Positions 1 through 10,653 of a stretch of DNA of 64,000 bases are shown one piece after another (the stretch's first letter is position 1; each line of letters opens with the position of its first letter). The DNA lies in assembly GCA_028753945.1 (NCBI GenBank), contig JAPNXP010000003.1, positions 3,720,001 through 3,784,000 on the forward strand, written 5' to 3'. The translations under genes and the position numbers were made by a program. The notes below the pieces were generated by a model. That model ran no database searches and was not told the DNA's origin. It saw only the letters and a program-made list of their open reading frames with translations. Source of the stretch: Hexactinellida sp. DTS-2022 (taxonomy: Eukaryota > Porifera > Hexactinellida).

Positions 1-425
1 CACCTTTTGTGATGGAAGATCTATGTGAATATCTTTTTAGATATTGAACTTGTTTGTACATACAGTATTCCCCACCCCACTGCCAAATTTTAGGTCTGTA
101 GCTTTTACCAGTTCCTCAATCAATTCTGAACACACAAACAAACAAACAAACACAAAAACATTGTGATTTAATATATAAGATAGACTAAATATAGCCTTTC
201 TAAACTTGAGTAGATCTGTGAATTACTGAAAAGTTGAGTAGATTTGGAATTTATTGAAAAAACTTGAGCAGAATTGGAATTATTCTGAAAAACTTGAGTA
301 GAATTGGAATTATTTTGAAAAACTTGAGTAGATTCGGAAAGATCTAGTTTTATATTTGAGTATCAGTAAAAAGTTGAGTATATTTGGAATTTTTTTAAAA
401 ACTTGAGTATTTTTGGAATTTTCCC
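1..425 (-). repeat. Inverted copy of the repeat at 23514-23936
   Basis: The first 425 bases are the near-identical reverse complement of 23514-23936. From the left the copy holds a unique-looking stretch, a (TTTG)n run at about 135-165, and a tandem block at about 200-420 built on an ACTTGAGTAGATTTGGAA-like unit. It is the 5' part of the same dispersed family as the copies at 7291-7886 and 58096-58836, read on the minus strand. The rest lies outside the window. No protein is encoded. Confidence 0.8.
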
Positions 426-479
426 ATTTAAGAAAGTACACAAATTATAGTCTTGATTCAAGAAATCACATACAATATT

Positions 480-1272
480 AAATATCTCTGAATATTCAAA
501 GCTAAGCTTGTGAATTTTCTTTCCCATTAAATTTTGCCGATCGATTTATTGAACTCAACAAAATTCGCGAGACGAAATTTTAAAATGCGTGCCTCAGGCT
601 ATCAACTTGGTGAAGTTATTGACATGATACATAGTCATATACAACTTTTTTTACACAGACAGCTTCAGTGATGCAATGATTATTGAGTAGAGCGTAATAT
701 ATTATCAGATTTCCCAATAGGTTATGTATGTATTGTTAAATCCATTAAAAGGTCCTATCTCCGATGTTAGAATAATTATCTATTTGCTATACCGTTCACA
801 ATGCCATACATATTAATTAACCTAGTGAATAATCAATACGGGGAAGGCGGATGTGGAAATGTCAATTATATAAATAATTGAGCAAGTCAAATTCAATAAA
901 ATTTTTTAAAGATACAAGTTAATATTTGCTATATTGATAATATTGAATACATGCTGTTTGTATTTAGTCAAGTAGAAGAAGAAAACATTAATTAAAAGTG
1001 CATAGTAATATAATATTCAAGTCAAGATCAAAGGGTAGTAATTCTGTCATGTAAGGTAGTAAAACTGTCATGGATAGAGAACATCCATGGTACTAGTAAT
1101 AGAGGTAGTAAGTCTGTCATGGTAGTAAAACTGTCATACTGTTGTACAACAGTACAAATCTCTGTACAATAACGTTTTCTACTAGAAGAAGCACACTAAA
1201 AGGCATTTGTATTAGAACCAACTTTAATCTTCAAATTTCTGAAAGTAGCAGAATACACAAATCTTAAATTAA
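480..1272. other. Intergenic stretch with a short repeated motif
   Basis: No gene is visible. At 1032-1138 the motif GGTAGTAA-NN-CTGTCAT occurs four times in direct orientation, followed at 1141 by the short palindrome GTTGTACAAC. The region lies just downstream of the minus-strand gene at 1273-1986, so it may include its 3' untranslated region. Confidence 0.5.
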
Positions 1273-1986
1273 TCAGGATTGTTCAAAATTAATCTTAGAT
1301 AACTCTGTCTCCCTTTCCTTGAAATTAGGTACTAAAGTATATAAGTTATTCTTTAATACATTCTTTCCGTGTTTCCGTATGTTATGGTAGAGCCCATTAA
1401 TTGTAACAATAACGATAAGAAACAGTATGAGCGATATGCCGAAGATAGCAGGTGCCCAGAATTCATTGTAAGCAATGAGACAGACCTGAGCCTCACTGAA
1501 TACTGTTGAAGGAGGGCTGACTTCAAATTGGATTTTGTGTACTTCTACCTTTGATAAAAATCCACTAGAAAAGTGGGAGAAGGGGACATGGCATGAGTAT
1601 GAGTGGTTATGCTGTATAGGGATAGGAAGACTGTCTCCCAACTCGAGCAGCAACTGGTCTCTCTTTTCTGTATAATCTGATCCATTCAATAAGCGAGAAA
1701 AAGTTGCACTTGATAGCTGCCAAGTGATTGCATTGGTAAATAAGAATGTAAATTTAGAATTAGTAGACTCTTCCAGTAGGAATGAAATAGACAAGTTTTT
1801 AGGAGAGTGGAACACTTGGAAAGTAGAATTCTCCTGTAGGTGAATAGTAGTGGATGAATTCAATGTGAAGCTAGCGAATAGTTCGAGTGCTAGGAGAGGT
1901 GGCGTGACGCCTGTAGGGTAGTTGTATCTGTAGCTTGAAGCAGACAGGAGGCTGAGTAGGATGAGAGCTGGCGAGAGGAATAACAT
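1273..1986 (-). CDS. V-ATPase accessory subunit S1 (Ac45/VOA1)-like membrane protein
   Basis: This is a 237-aa type I membrane protein. The open frame runs further upstream, but only from a TTG. The ATG at 1986 begins a clean signal peptide, MLFLSPALILLSLLSASS, so I chose it. The luminal part has several N-glycosylation sequons, a W-x-L strand pair, and a tyrosine-serine-cysteine motif (HSYSCHVPF) followed by a second cysteine just before the single membrane helix (about residues 180-205). The cytosolic tail is basic and then acidic. This order of elements matches the C-terminal VOA1 domain of Ac45/ATP6AP1, which helps assemble the proton-pumping V-ATPase in the secretory pathway. It is half the length of human ATP6AP1 and close to yeast Voa1. 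The assignment rests on motif order, not on high identity. A LAMP-like protein is the alternative. Confidence 0.55.
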   Translation of the reverse strand: MLFLSPALILLSLLSASSYRYNYPTGVTPPLLALELFASFTLNSSTTIHLQENSTFQVFHSPKNLSISFLLEESTNSKFTFLFTNAITWQLSSATFSRLLNGSDYTEKRDQLLLELGDSLPIPIQHNHSYSCHVPFSHFSSGFLSKVEVHKIQFEVSPPSTVFSEAQVCLIAYNEFWAPAIFGISLILFLIVIVTINGLYHNIRKHGKNVLKNNLYTLVPNFKERETELSKINFEQS

Positions 1987-2330
1987 TGCGAAGCGCTGGG
2001 GATTATTTACGTAATAATTTACAAACTGATAAGAAATGTTACAAAATAAAAGAACTAAGGAGATAACATGACATTCGAACAAATTTTGGCTTTTGTACGG
2101 ATTATGGAGAGAGGGCAAATTATAAATTTCAAATCAACCGAGGTGAATAAAATTTGTTCACGAATTTAAGATTGCTGAGCTACTTTATCCCAAATCCAAT
2201 CCTAGAAAGACTCATAATATATTGTAATAATTGTACTATAAAGCAGCTAATTTATATATGAGGCTGGATAGATCGATTCGGATCTCAACCACAGTGATAA
2301 GATAATGTCTCCACCAAGAGAAACAAACGC

Positions 2331-3098
2331 TTATGTAAACTCATATTCGCTATCGCTCCTATCAGACTCCGGGTTGTAGAATTTCTTGTGAGATGGCCTT
2401 ACAGCCCTGTTGCTGTTTATCAGCTGAGAGAGAGAAGAGCTAAAATCAAACTGGTACCCTCTCTTCTTAATCTTCCTCTGTTGCCTGTTACCTCTCCTAG
2501 CAATGTTCTTAATCCTCTTCCTATACTCCTGCTCGCTGCTAACGCTCTGCAGCTTGTTGTATCTCTGCCTCATCGCCTCCTCCCTCTCCCACTGACTCCG
2601 CCACACTCTCCGGCGCCGGAACATCTTCCTGTGTCCCGACACAGCCTGGCACCTCAGCAGCCTGCCATACATCAGGTAGTTGTTCATCGTATCGGCCGCA
2701 ACCTCAGCTACCTCCGCACACTCGAATTTGATGAATGCGTAGCCTCTAGAGCGGCCTGTCCTCCTGCTTCTGGACAGACGGACACTCCTCACCTTACCGA
2801 ACTGAGAGAAGTAGCGTCGCATCTCTTGCTCGTAAAATCCGTGCGGAATGTGCCCGAGGTAGATCACGCCGCTTCGAGTAACTACATCTTCTGCGGCCTC
2901 CTTCCGGCGGAGAGACTCTCTCTTGGCTAGCTTCTTTGCGCGGTTAGACCTCTTTGTCCTGTCAGTTGCAATTGTTGGCACATGCCCAGTAATTGCATTA
3001 TCTCTGTTAGCTGCTAAGCCAACACTAATGGCTTTCTTGTTCAGCAATAGCCGCCTCCTCGCGAGAAGGAGTCCACTCATCTCTTCAGAGGTCTGCAT
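2331..3098 (-). CDS. NIFK: NIFK/Nop15-family nucleolar RRM protein
   Basis: This 255-aa protein has one RNA-recognition motif at about residues 77-153. RNP2 is VIYLGH and RNP1 is RGYAFIKF. The flanking signature [17 protein letters not shown], then [16 protein letters not shown], then DTMNNYL, is diagnostic of the NIFK (MKI67IP)/Nop15 family. Members act in the nucleolus in large-subunit pre-rRNA processing (ITS2, 5.8S and 25/28S maturation). The N-terminal 70 residues and the C-terminal 100 are strongly basic, as usual. The frame extends upstream to an ATG at 3182, but that adds a hydrophobic stretch not expected here, so the ATG at 3098 (MQTSEEMSG) is preferred. Human NIFK is about 290 aa. 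The Ki-67 FHA-binding segment cannot be recognised. Uninterrupted frame, no introns seen. Confidence 0.9.
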   Translation of the reverse strand: MQTSEEMSGLLLARRRLLLNKKAISVGLAANRDNAITGHVPTIATDRTKRSNRAKKLAKRESLRRKEAAEDVVTRSGVIYLGHIPHGFYEQEMRRYFSQFGKVRSVRLSRSRRTGRSRGYAFIKFECAEVAEVAADTMNNYLMYGRLLRCQAVSGHRKMFRRRRVWRSQWEREEAMRQRYNKLQSVSSEQEYRKRIKNIARRGNRQQRKIKKRGYQFDFSSSLSQLINSNRAVRPSHKKFYNPESDRSDSEYEFT

Positions 3099-4190
3099 TG
3101 TAACCAGCAAACTAATGATTATATTACAGTCCGTATACGGGTGTTTATTTGTATAAAAATGATAGAAAATGGAAAAAAACATTGGATTGGAAAATAGCTA
3201 ACTTCAATTACGAATTCGCGACACAAGTATGACATGGATAATTAGTGCGTAATATTTGTTGACAAAAAATAAATATAATATAATTCAAAATGATCCTAGA
3301 ATAATCATGAAGAACTACTTTCAGAACATTCGAAATTCTTATTAATCTTAGTAAACCGATCGACTATTGTGAAAATCCGAACTGGAGGGTAATAAATTTG
3401 TGGAGAAACAACAATATATTATCAAGTAAATACACTTTAGATGTCTCTTTAAATTAGAAAGGTTCAGATTTTGGCCAACGAATTGGTTAATTCGCGAAAT
3501 GACCAATGACCAGAGCTGTGACTTAAGGTGAGTGTAGTATTTCAGAACATAATTGTATCGGGTGGCAGGTATATTTCTAGCAGTGGGAGCTTTCATCTGA
3601 TCAGTCATATCTTCAAAACTCGCTATGCTCTCGTATGCAAGGAGCGGGTTAATTAACAGGGTTACTGGAAGAGAGGAAGACATGAATATTAGAGGGAGAA
3701 TAATGCAAATTATCTACTACCGGGCTTGTTTTCAAGGCAGGAAGCACTATTTCTTTGGATCTGTGTCTGTAGAACTGACTACGCAGCTCAGCACAAGAGA
3801 AATCACCAGCAGCACTACTGCCGCTATGGAGAGAATCCATGTTAATATTGCAAACGGAATTACATACGTCAGCTCCAGGCCAGGGAACAGAGTAGAATTA
3901 ATGAGTAGCGAATTCGTTACCAAATTAGTACACTTTGTCAGAGGTAGGGTGGTGAATGTCTGATTGCTAGATTGGTTTAATTTGGTTACTTGTTTGGTTG
4001 TCAGGAATGTAGTATATAGCACTCGGCTCCAATTCAATCTCGCTAAGCAAGAGACTGTAGTAGGAGTCGAACTTAAATGTACTCAAATGTTGTATACTCC
4101 AGTGCCGAAGTAACTGAAGTCTTCTTCGTTAGCAGCGAATGTTCTCACTCTGAAACGCAAGCCATTCATTGTTATGTAATTTGGTACTTT

Positions 4191-4536
4191 CATAGGCGTC
4201 GAACTTTCCAATTTTTCTGAAAATCTGGGGGGAGCAGCCAGAGAACATTTTAAAGACATTTATTTTATGTTGCAATTAAAAAATTAATAAGAAAAAATCA
4301 CAGATAATTTTTTAATAATAACGTAAGTGAGATGTAAATTGACTGAGAAAGCTTTATGCAACCTGACATTTGGGGCAAATTAAAAACCTGTTATCTTTCA
4401 CTGTTTCAACTAATTTTCAAGACAAACGCCAGCTGCGGGGACGAAATCTAGGGGTGGGGACGAGACCTATGCTGCCGCCTCGACATTTTCCCTGGGGGGC
4501 AGCCCCCCCCCGGCACCCCCTGCAACGACGCCTATG
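4191..4536. mobile_element. hAT-type MITE with 8-bp target duplication
   Basis: Terminal inverted repeats CATAGGCGTCG and CGACGCCTATG are flanked by a perfect 8-bp duplication, GGTACTTT, at 4183-4190 and 4537-4544. The interior is GC-rich at the right end. There is no coding capacity. It sits inside coding-like sequence of the gene at 3747-5199. Confidence 0.85.
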
Positions 4537-4616
4537 GGTACTTTAGAGTCAACAGGCAGAGCGAGCCACTGACTCCCGTAGATTAACATTATATTAATTG
4601 TGTAGATGGAATGTAG

Positions 4617-4794
4617 CAGGGCTTCATTTAGGGGATGGCGAGGGATGGCTCCCGCCATCCTTGGGTTCTAACTCGCCACCCCTTACACGATCCTACCACA
4701 GCGTGCTTCCGCGCGCGGTCACATCCTCGCCATCCTTTGTTCCTGAAAACCATAATTTTGCCATCCCTTGAGTCAATGTCTAAATGAAACCCTG
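4617..4794. mobile_element. MITE with CAGGGCTTCATTTAG ends
   Basis: The termini CAGGGCTTCATTTAG and CTAAATGAAACCCTG are inverted. The only direct repeat next to them is 5 bp, TGTAG, at 4612-4616 and 4795-4799. It lies between coding-like pieces of the gene at 3747-5199. The superfamily is uncertain because the duplication is short. Confidence 0.7.
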
Positions 4795-5199
4795 TGTAGG
4801 TAGAGTTGGATGTTGTCGATGCCGTCCAGCCTATGAAAGCGGAGTAGGCGGTGTACGTAGAAGACTCTAGCAATAATTAACTGTAACAGTGGTATCTACT
4901 AAGTAATACAAATCGAACACTCAGGAAATTATCTACCAATCAATAAAACAGAATAATTTCAACTATTCTTAATTAACTCGAAAAAGAGGATTGAGATAAG
5001 AGACAACAATTATCACCAACCTATTCGTCTGTTAGCAGCCCCTTCCCCAAGTACATTTAGCGTTATAACACATACCAGAGTATTGTGTAGACGCTGGTAG
5101 GTCCGGCGTCGGCATGTTATACTGCAGCCGTACAGCTCGAACTGGAAACAGAATCTGGTTATACATGGGTAGAACTCTTAGATCTATGAACAGATTCAT

Positions 5200-5844
5200 G
5201 GAGTAAGTAGAATAGACTAATAGCTATCTCGCATGCTTTCCTGTTTCCTTAAAAAAATTACAGCCATTTAACTAGGTACAAGATTTTCAAACTATTTTGA
5301 GTAAACAAAGCAAAGACACAATTTTTTTTCTTATAACATGTAAAGTTTTTAATTATGTTCTCACTAATTACATCGTTTTCAGCATACATTTCTCTGAGGG
5401 TTCGATATAGTGGATGTCAACTGTATTATAGTACTGCTCATTTCTCAGTGTACCTCTGCTATAGTTGTGTTTATACTACAGGAAAACTCGGTTATAACGT
5501 ACCCCCTCGGGAATAGAAAATAAGTACATATTATCCGAGTGTACACACTAATCGAGTTTACCCTACATAGAAGTAAATACTGCTTTATAAACTCTGTTAC
5601 AAAAATTAGTACGTACTAACCCCAGGTACGTTCTTAAATTAATTAACTTACCAATCTAGTCAGACATTCCATACAATATCTGTTGCAAACAATTAGCTGA
5701 ATATTCTTGTATATCGCACAACTGAGGTTATAATGCATTAGAAGATACATAATACAGTTATATATGACTCGAATGTGCTATTAAGTTAACTTGTGCGTAT
5801 ATGTATGTGTGTTGATGGCAGGATTATAGCGGCAATAGATCCGA
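5200..5844. other. Intergenic stretch, no gene seen
   Basis: This AT-rich spacer lies between IDH3B and the membrane-glycoprotein gene. Around 5480-5570 there are phrases such as ACTCGGTTATAACG and CCGAGTGTAC that resemble Tigger-type MITE ends, but no intact element can be delimited. Confidence 0.4.
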
Positions 5845-6999
5845 CTAGTAAAATGGATCTGTTCTGTCACGAATCTCCCCAGGATGGTCCATGAGGTATT
5901 CTATCTGGTCGTTCAGTTCCTGCACAAACCCTGAGGTGGTGTAGTTTCCCCCTAAGTCCATGGTCCGCGCATCCGTGTTCTTGTATACTCGGTACAAACC
6001 GCTCTCTATGAGATTGGCAGAGCTCCACAGGCCGATGTGTTTGAGCATGTGTGTGGAGGATAGCAGCATGGCTGTGGGGTTAGCCACGTTCTGGAACGCC
6101 TTAGCTTTGAAAGTGTGTCTCGCTCCAGGCTCGTATATAACCGCGTGCTTTCCAATATTCTCTCCGGGCGCCAGGCCGGCCCCGCCTATCAGCCCCGCCC
6201 CTATGTTGCTGACGATGTTGCCGTAGAGGTTGGGCATGACCATGACGTCGAATTGGTAGGGGTTGGATACCATCTGCATGCAGCAGTTGTCTACGATGAC
6301 GTTGTTGAACTTGATGTGCGGGTAGAGCTTAGATACTTCTTCGCAGCACCGCAAGAATAGCCCGTCAGTCAGCTTCATTATGTTTGCCTTGTGTATGGCT
6401 GTTACAAGCTTTCTGTTGTATCTGTTGGCAAAGTCAAATGCGAACTTTGCAATGCGCAGGGACTTCTCCCGCGTGATGACTTTGAGGTTTTCAACTACTC
6501 CTGGGATGCTCTCGTGCTCCAGCCCGCTGTACTCCCCCTCAGTGTTCTCGCGAATAATCACTATGTCCAGGTTAGGAGCGTAGCACTTGACGCCCGAGAT
6601 GCTCTTGCAGTAGACAATGTTAGCGAACAGGTCGAGCTTGAGTCTTAGCTGGACGTTAAGAGACCGCTTGACCGCTCCTGAGTCCAGCGGAGTGTGCAGC
6701 ACGCCTTTGAGAGCAATTCCGTTTCTGTTAATTGAAGAGATGGCTTCTGTTAGCGTATGCTCCTTGGTGGACACTATTCCACTAACTGTGATCTCCTCGA
6801 AGTCAACTGGGACCTTAGAAGTTCTGAAAATCTCCTTCACACAGGCAGCCAGCTCCGGGCCCACGCCGTCTCCAGGAATCAGCGTGACCGTGTGTCTGCC
6901 CCCGTACTTGCTCTTGGTTAGGGACTCGCTGGAGAGGGCGCGCGACTGGAAGCAGGGCAGAGAGGCTCGCAGCAAACGGACTCCGATAATAGGCAGCAT
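5845..6999 (-). CDS. IDH3B: NAD-dependent isocitrate dehydrogenase, beta-type subunit, mitochondrial
   Basis: This is a 384-aa subunit of mitochondrial NAD-isocitrate dehydrogenase, which converts isocitrate to 2-oxoglutarate in the TCA cycle. The ATG at 6999 opens an arginine- and serine-rich presequence (MLPIIGVRLLRASLPCFQ). Upstream frame is open only from a TTG. The mature part starts near GGRHTVTLIPGDGVGPEL. Typical family blocks follow: RENTEGEYSGLEHES, VTAIHKANIMKLTDGLFL, FDVMVMPNLYGNIVSN and NPTAMLL. DNCCMQMVSNPYQFDV and RTMDLGGNYTTSGF match the beta subunit better than gamma, and the alpha catalytic pattern is absent, so a non-catalytic, structural or regulatory role is expected. Length is normal for the family. 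One uninterrupted exon, whereas vertebrate orthologues have about a dozen. The gamma subunit is the close alternative. Confidence 0.92.
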   Translation of the reverse strand: MLPIIGVRLLRASLPCFQSRALSSESLTKSKYGGRHTVTLIPGDGVGPELAACVKEIFRTSKVPVDFEEITVSGIVSTKEHTLTEAISSINRNGIALKGVLHTPLDSGAVKRSLNVQLRLKLDLFANIVYCKSISGVKCYAPNLDIVIIRENTEGEYSGLEHESIPGVVENLKVITREKSLRIAKFAFDFANRYNRKLVTAIHKANIMKLTDGLFLRCCEEVSKLYPHIKFNNVIVDNCCMQMVSNPYQFDVMVMPNLYGNIVSNIGAGLIGGAGLAPGENIGKHAVIYEPGARHTFKAKAFQNVANPTAMLLSSTHMLKHIGLWSSANLIESGLYRVYKNTDARTMDLGGNYTTSGFVQELNDQIEYLMDHPGEIRDRTDPFY

Positions 7000-7290
7000 A
7001 AGGCTAGACACTGGAGTGAATGGATGCAATTAGTATATTAATTAATTAACCAGTCGTGTAGGAGAGTAATAGCCGTTAGTAGAGTATGACTAAGATTAGA
7101 ACTGGGCCACTATACTATAGTATAGTCGGCACAGTAATAAACTACAGCTGTTAGCGTTATCGTACATGACAGAAATAAATATCAAAAGTTTCAATTATAT
7201 TCGGGCAGATTATGACAAAATAAATATATACCGTATTTACTCGAATAGTAGCCCCTACTCGAATAATCGCCTCCTTAGGGGTTTAAAATT
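7000..7290. other. IDH3B upstream region with an 18-bp palindrome
   Basis: Immediately upstream of the IDH3B start is TATATTAATTAATTAACC. At 7109-7126 lies the perfect palindrome ACTATACTATAGTATAGT, set between CTGGGCC and CGGCACAG. The same cassette recurs at 32506-32523 and 56825-56842, and a degenerate copy lies near 56759-56776. No coding capacity. Confidence 0.6.
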
Positions 7291-7886
7291 AACGAGCCCT
7301 TCGGTCTCGGTCGCTTCGCGACGGATCACTCTCTCACAAAAGTCGCTCAGCGACTTTTGTTTGTTCGTATTAGGCAGTACGCGATACAATTAACGGCCGC
7401 TTCGCGGCCTTTCCCTCCCCAAAAAGCAATCACATTAATAATGAGTTTTAATAGCTCAATAAATTTCAGTTGCACGATAAGAAAGCTCGAATCAAAATAA
7501 TACTAAAGAAAAACAGGCAATAGAATTGACAAATGATTGATTGGTTAAATTAATTTATTTTCAATCAATCAAATTGGAGCCTCAGAAAATATTTCTATTA
7601 TGCACAATCTATTTATACTAATTGATGAAATCTGCTAATCCATACTAACAAACCCTCGAATTTAATTGGCTAACATTTTTTGTCAACTTCAAATGTGAAT
7701 ATTTCTCTTCAAAAACCAATAGATCGTTGTCGCAGTACAAAATTACCCCTGTATACAAATTTTCAGCTTTCTAGGACTCGTAGTCTTTCCAATTAATTCT
7801 GGACAAACAAACAAACAAACAAACACACAAACACACAAACACACAAACACACAAACAAACAACAATTCCTCTTTTTATATATAGAT
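7291..7886 (-). mobile_element. Helentron-like non-autonomous element with 3' hairpin cluster
   Basis: Read on the minus strand, the copy starts with TATATATA and (TTTG)n at about 7800-7886 and ends in a cluster of short hairpins at 7291-7412. These include CGAGCCCTTCGGTCTCG and GGCCGCTTCGCGGCC. The same 5'-to-3' order is seen at 23757-25850, 34211-35300 and 58096-58836. It encodes nothing. Placing it with Helentron-derived elements is inference, from the microsatellite 5' end and the 3' palindromes. Confidence 0.55.
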
Positions 7887-7914
7887 AATCGCGAATACAT
7901 GCTAAATATACCTA

Positions 7915-8120
7915 CACTAGACCTTTGCGCGGGGCGGGTTAATAAATGCGGGTTGCGGGACCCGGAAATCCGCTGGTTCTTGCGGGTCAAAGGATCTTAA
8001 TATTTTCGGGGTGGGGCGGGGCGGATGTGGGTCAGAGATTCTTCCTGCGGGTTGGTGGGGGTTAGCGCCAGTGTTCTCGCTAAGCCTCTTTTGGGGGCGC
8101 AGTGCCCCCCTATTGTCTCT
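7915..8120. repeat. G-rich low-copy repeat
   Basis: The stretch has many GCGGGTT and GGGGCGGGGCGG units. It looks like a diverged repetitive element. No terminal repeats or reading frame of interest were found. Confidence 0.35.
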
Positions 8121-8344
8121 ATAGTGCCTAAACATACCTAATGATCAATAAATACTATTGAAGATGGCAGAAGTGCTGCGATCAAAAGAATTTCTAGGTC
8201 ATTTTCTAGTAGAATTCGCTGTTCAAATATCCGCCCAAAAACGGACTGCGTCCTCCATATTCCTTAAGGCTTAATCGGGACAAACTCAACACATTAGGTT
8301 CAAAATTGGTGCCCGCTCAATATAAAATTCATATTGATCAGAAC

Positions 8345-8500
8345 CAGAGGCGGCGCGGCTTTTGGGGGCCCCCGGGTGATCGACCTACTAGTCCCCTTTG
8401 TCCAGGGCCCCGGGGGGCCTGAACAAGGGGGCCCCCTTTGTAATCGGTTGAGGGGCCCGCGGGTGAATCACCCGTGCGGGGTGCGGCCGCGCCGCCCATG
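8345..8500. mobile_element. GC-rich hAT-type MITE
   Basis: The inverted termini share GGCGGCGCGGC (CAGAGGCGGCGCGGC at the left, GCCGCGCCGCCCATG at the right). A perfect 8-bp target duplication, ATCAGAAC, lies at 8337-8344 and 8501-8508. At 156 bp it is far richer in GC than its surroundings. Confidence 0.85.
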
Positions 8501-8696
8501 ATCAGAACAAATTATAATATTCTTGATCAATTCTGATAAAGGTATAACAAAATATCTCAATAGGGTCTATTGTCTTATTGATTTCCGTTAAATCGCAATT
8601 TACCAGAGAATATGACCAAGTGGTTCACGGATAGTCAAACCGTCCACAATATATTAAGGCTCATACTATGGGTGTGAGTAGCCTCAAGGGTCCACA

Positions 8697-10037
8697 CAGG
8701 GCCAGATTAAGGCGGGGGCTGATGGGGCTCCAGCCCCAGCCCCATCTTGAAAATAGGCCCACCGCTTGTGCCATAGGCCCTTAAGGCTTAACCAAGAGTC
8801 TGTTTTGGTTGGGCACTAGAAGCACCCGGATTTCATATGCAGGCTTCAAGTAGACCTATGGCAAATTCTCATCATTTTAAGTTGACTATTTCATTGAAAA
8901 ATGTCAATGATTTATATAAATGTACTTCTAATCCCCTTAGAGGTGTCCAATAAATTTTTGACTAACAATAGTTTAGACGTTTAGGTGATCATTGTGCGAT
9001 TAATTTCTTCTTCCATTAGACGGTATAGTATCTTATTAAATATCACAAAACAATGTGATCCACCAGCATACTTTGTATTTATAATTTACTTCATTGCCTT
9101 ATTTGCAACAAATCGATGTGGAGTCTACGATTAGAGATTTCGCAAGTAGAAAAGCACGTAAGTAACTTTATGATGTACAAAAAATATATAGGTACAAAAT
9201 AAAAAAAATCTGTTTTGTCGTGTATGGAATTGTCAAGTAGGTATGGATGGCTGTCACGAAATATTTGGTCCGTCCGAACAAATATTAACTCAGACCAAAT
9301 ATTTCATACATTAAGGGTCCGGGTTTACATTTTGTTCCCCCGGTTTACATTTTGATCCCCAGGACTAATTATTTCATTCCGGGTATAAGCAATATATTAT
9401 TGTGTTCAATAGGAGGAGCATTAAAGGAGTGCGCTCCATTTTTCAGGAGAGCTATAGGTGGAGCGCGCCTACTGCAGCGCACTCGTTTTTCAAATATCAC
9501 TAATCCAATACAAATTACCTAAATAATAGAGTAATCACGAAACATCGATAGATTGGAAATTAGAGCAGGAAGAATGTACAATTACAACATATTTAATAGG
9601 GCACGTATAGTTTGGTATTAAATATTTATAGATAATTTAATAATATGAACCTAACTAAGTTTCCATGAGGTTTCTCAGTTTTCAATCACGAATCAGAATT
9701 AATTAATTAAATAAATATCTTTGTATATTTAGCATATTTGGTTCACAAGAAATAAGGAGCGCAAAGTGAGCGAGCTCCAATTTTTCAGGAGCGAGAGCGA
9801 GAGAGCGCTACTTTTTTGTAAACTAGTGACCCTTTTTATCCTTTTTTATCTCACTTTTTTATCCTTTTTATCATTTTTATCCTCTTTTATCGGCTCCTTT
9901 TTTTATCGGTGTCTGAAATATTTCGTCCAGATTACATTTTGGTCCGTTCGGACCTAAACAACACGGACATAATATTTCGTGACAGGCCCATCAAAATTAT
10001 TCAGCTCCAGGCCTACTAGGCCCTTAATCCGGCCCTG
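8697..10037. mobile_element. Non-autonomous hAT element, 1.3 kb
   Basis: Termini CAGGGCCAGATTAAGG and CCTTAATCCGGCCCTG are inverted, flanked by the 8-bp duplication GGTCCACA at 8689-8696 and 10038-10045. The inside has no transposase. It includes another terminal-repeat element at 9252-9984. Confidence 0.85.
9252..9984. mobile_element. Nested element with TGTCACGAAATATT ends
   Basis: Terminal repeats TGTCACGAAATATT and AATATTTCGTGACA are inverted. The interior repeats GGTTTACATTTTG/GATTACATTTTGG phrases and GGAGCGC-rich blocks. A 60-bp miniature with the same ends is at 30615-30674. It lies inside the hAT element at 8697-10037. No protein. Confidence 0.6.
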
Positions 10038-10045
10038 GGTCCACA

Positions 10046-10653
10046 GGCAGGGAGGAATTGTTGTAACAGGTTTAAAACTGAAATTGTTGTAAATCGCTAC
10101 TAGATCGCTATTTACATAAATTTTTCGGTTAATTGGGAACTCGGCTTAATTGGGACAAGAGGCCTGGAACAAACGTGTCCCAATTAAGCGGAGTAGACTA
10201 TATGCGATTCCAATTATTTTCGAAATAAGTACTCTAGGGCGCTTTACTTTAAGACCCATTTTTTTGAGGTGCACTTGGTCGAAATGACGTCACCGTAATG
10301 CCTAAAAGGAAAAATAAGCCAAAACTTTAAACGCCTGTAAAATGTGTAATTTCGCTTTTTTGAAACGAATAGCTGTGAATAACCCAACTAAGAGTCATTT
10401 TACATTAAATATCTCAGAATCAAAAATAAAAGTTACCACATTCCTTTGTTGCCTTGGAAACATGATTTCAATGCTTGGTCATATCTCGAGAAGGAATATA
10501 CTGAAACGTTGAAACCCGCTTCAACCAAATACTGGTTTATGTGATTAATAATTAAACTTAAGGTATTAACAAATGAAGTCTTAGTACAACCTTTGAAACA
10601 AATTTACCCTTACTACTGAAGTATTGCATACGAGCCACAAATAACATACAGCA
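10046..10653. other. Intergenic stretch with a degenerate Tigger-type MITE
   Basis: At about 10120-10200 TTCGGTTAATTGGG and CAATTAAGCGGAGTAGACT echo the Tigger-type MITE family at 32730-33044 and 49681-49852, with a decayed left end. The rest, up to the stop of CNOT9, holds no feature I can name. Confidence 0.45.

Larger units (their letters stand above)
3747..5199 (-). pseudogene. Broken multi-exon membrane-glycoprotein gene interrupted by two MITEs
   Basis: Coding-like pieces lie in order on the minus strand. The first, 5076-5199, starts at ATG (MNLFIDLRVLPMYNQ) and ends at a GTATG donor. The second, from 4866 down to a MITE at 4794, joins in frame after an AG acceptor. A third lies between the two MITEs (4537-4616, YGSQWLALPVDSKVP). 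A fourth (4080-4190) continues in frame with the third only if the MITE and one 8-bp target duplication are removed. The last piece, 3747-4037, has sequons (NQSS, NQTF, NST) and one membrane helix before a stop. The joint between the last two pieces does not resolve in frame with a plausible intron. I do not recognise the family. A luminal domain, one helix and a short tail suggest a type I membrane protein. The exonic MITE suggests a dead gene. Confidence 0.35.
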
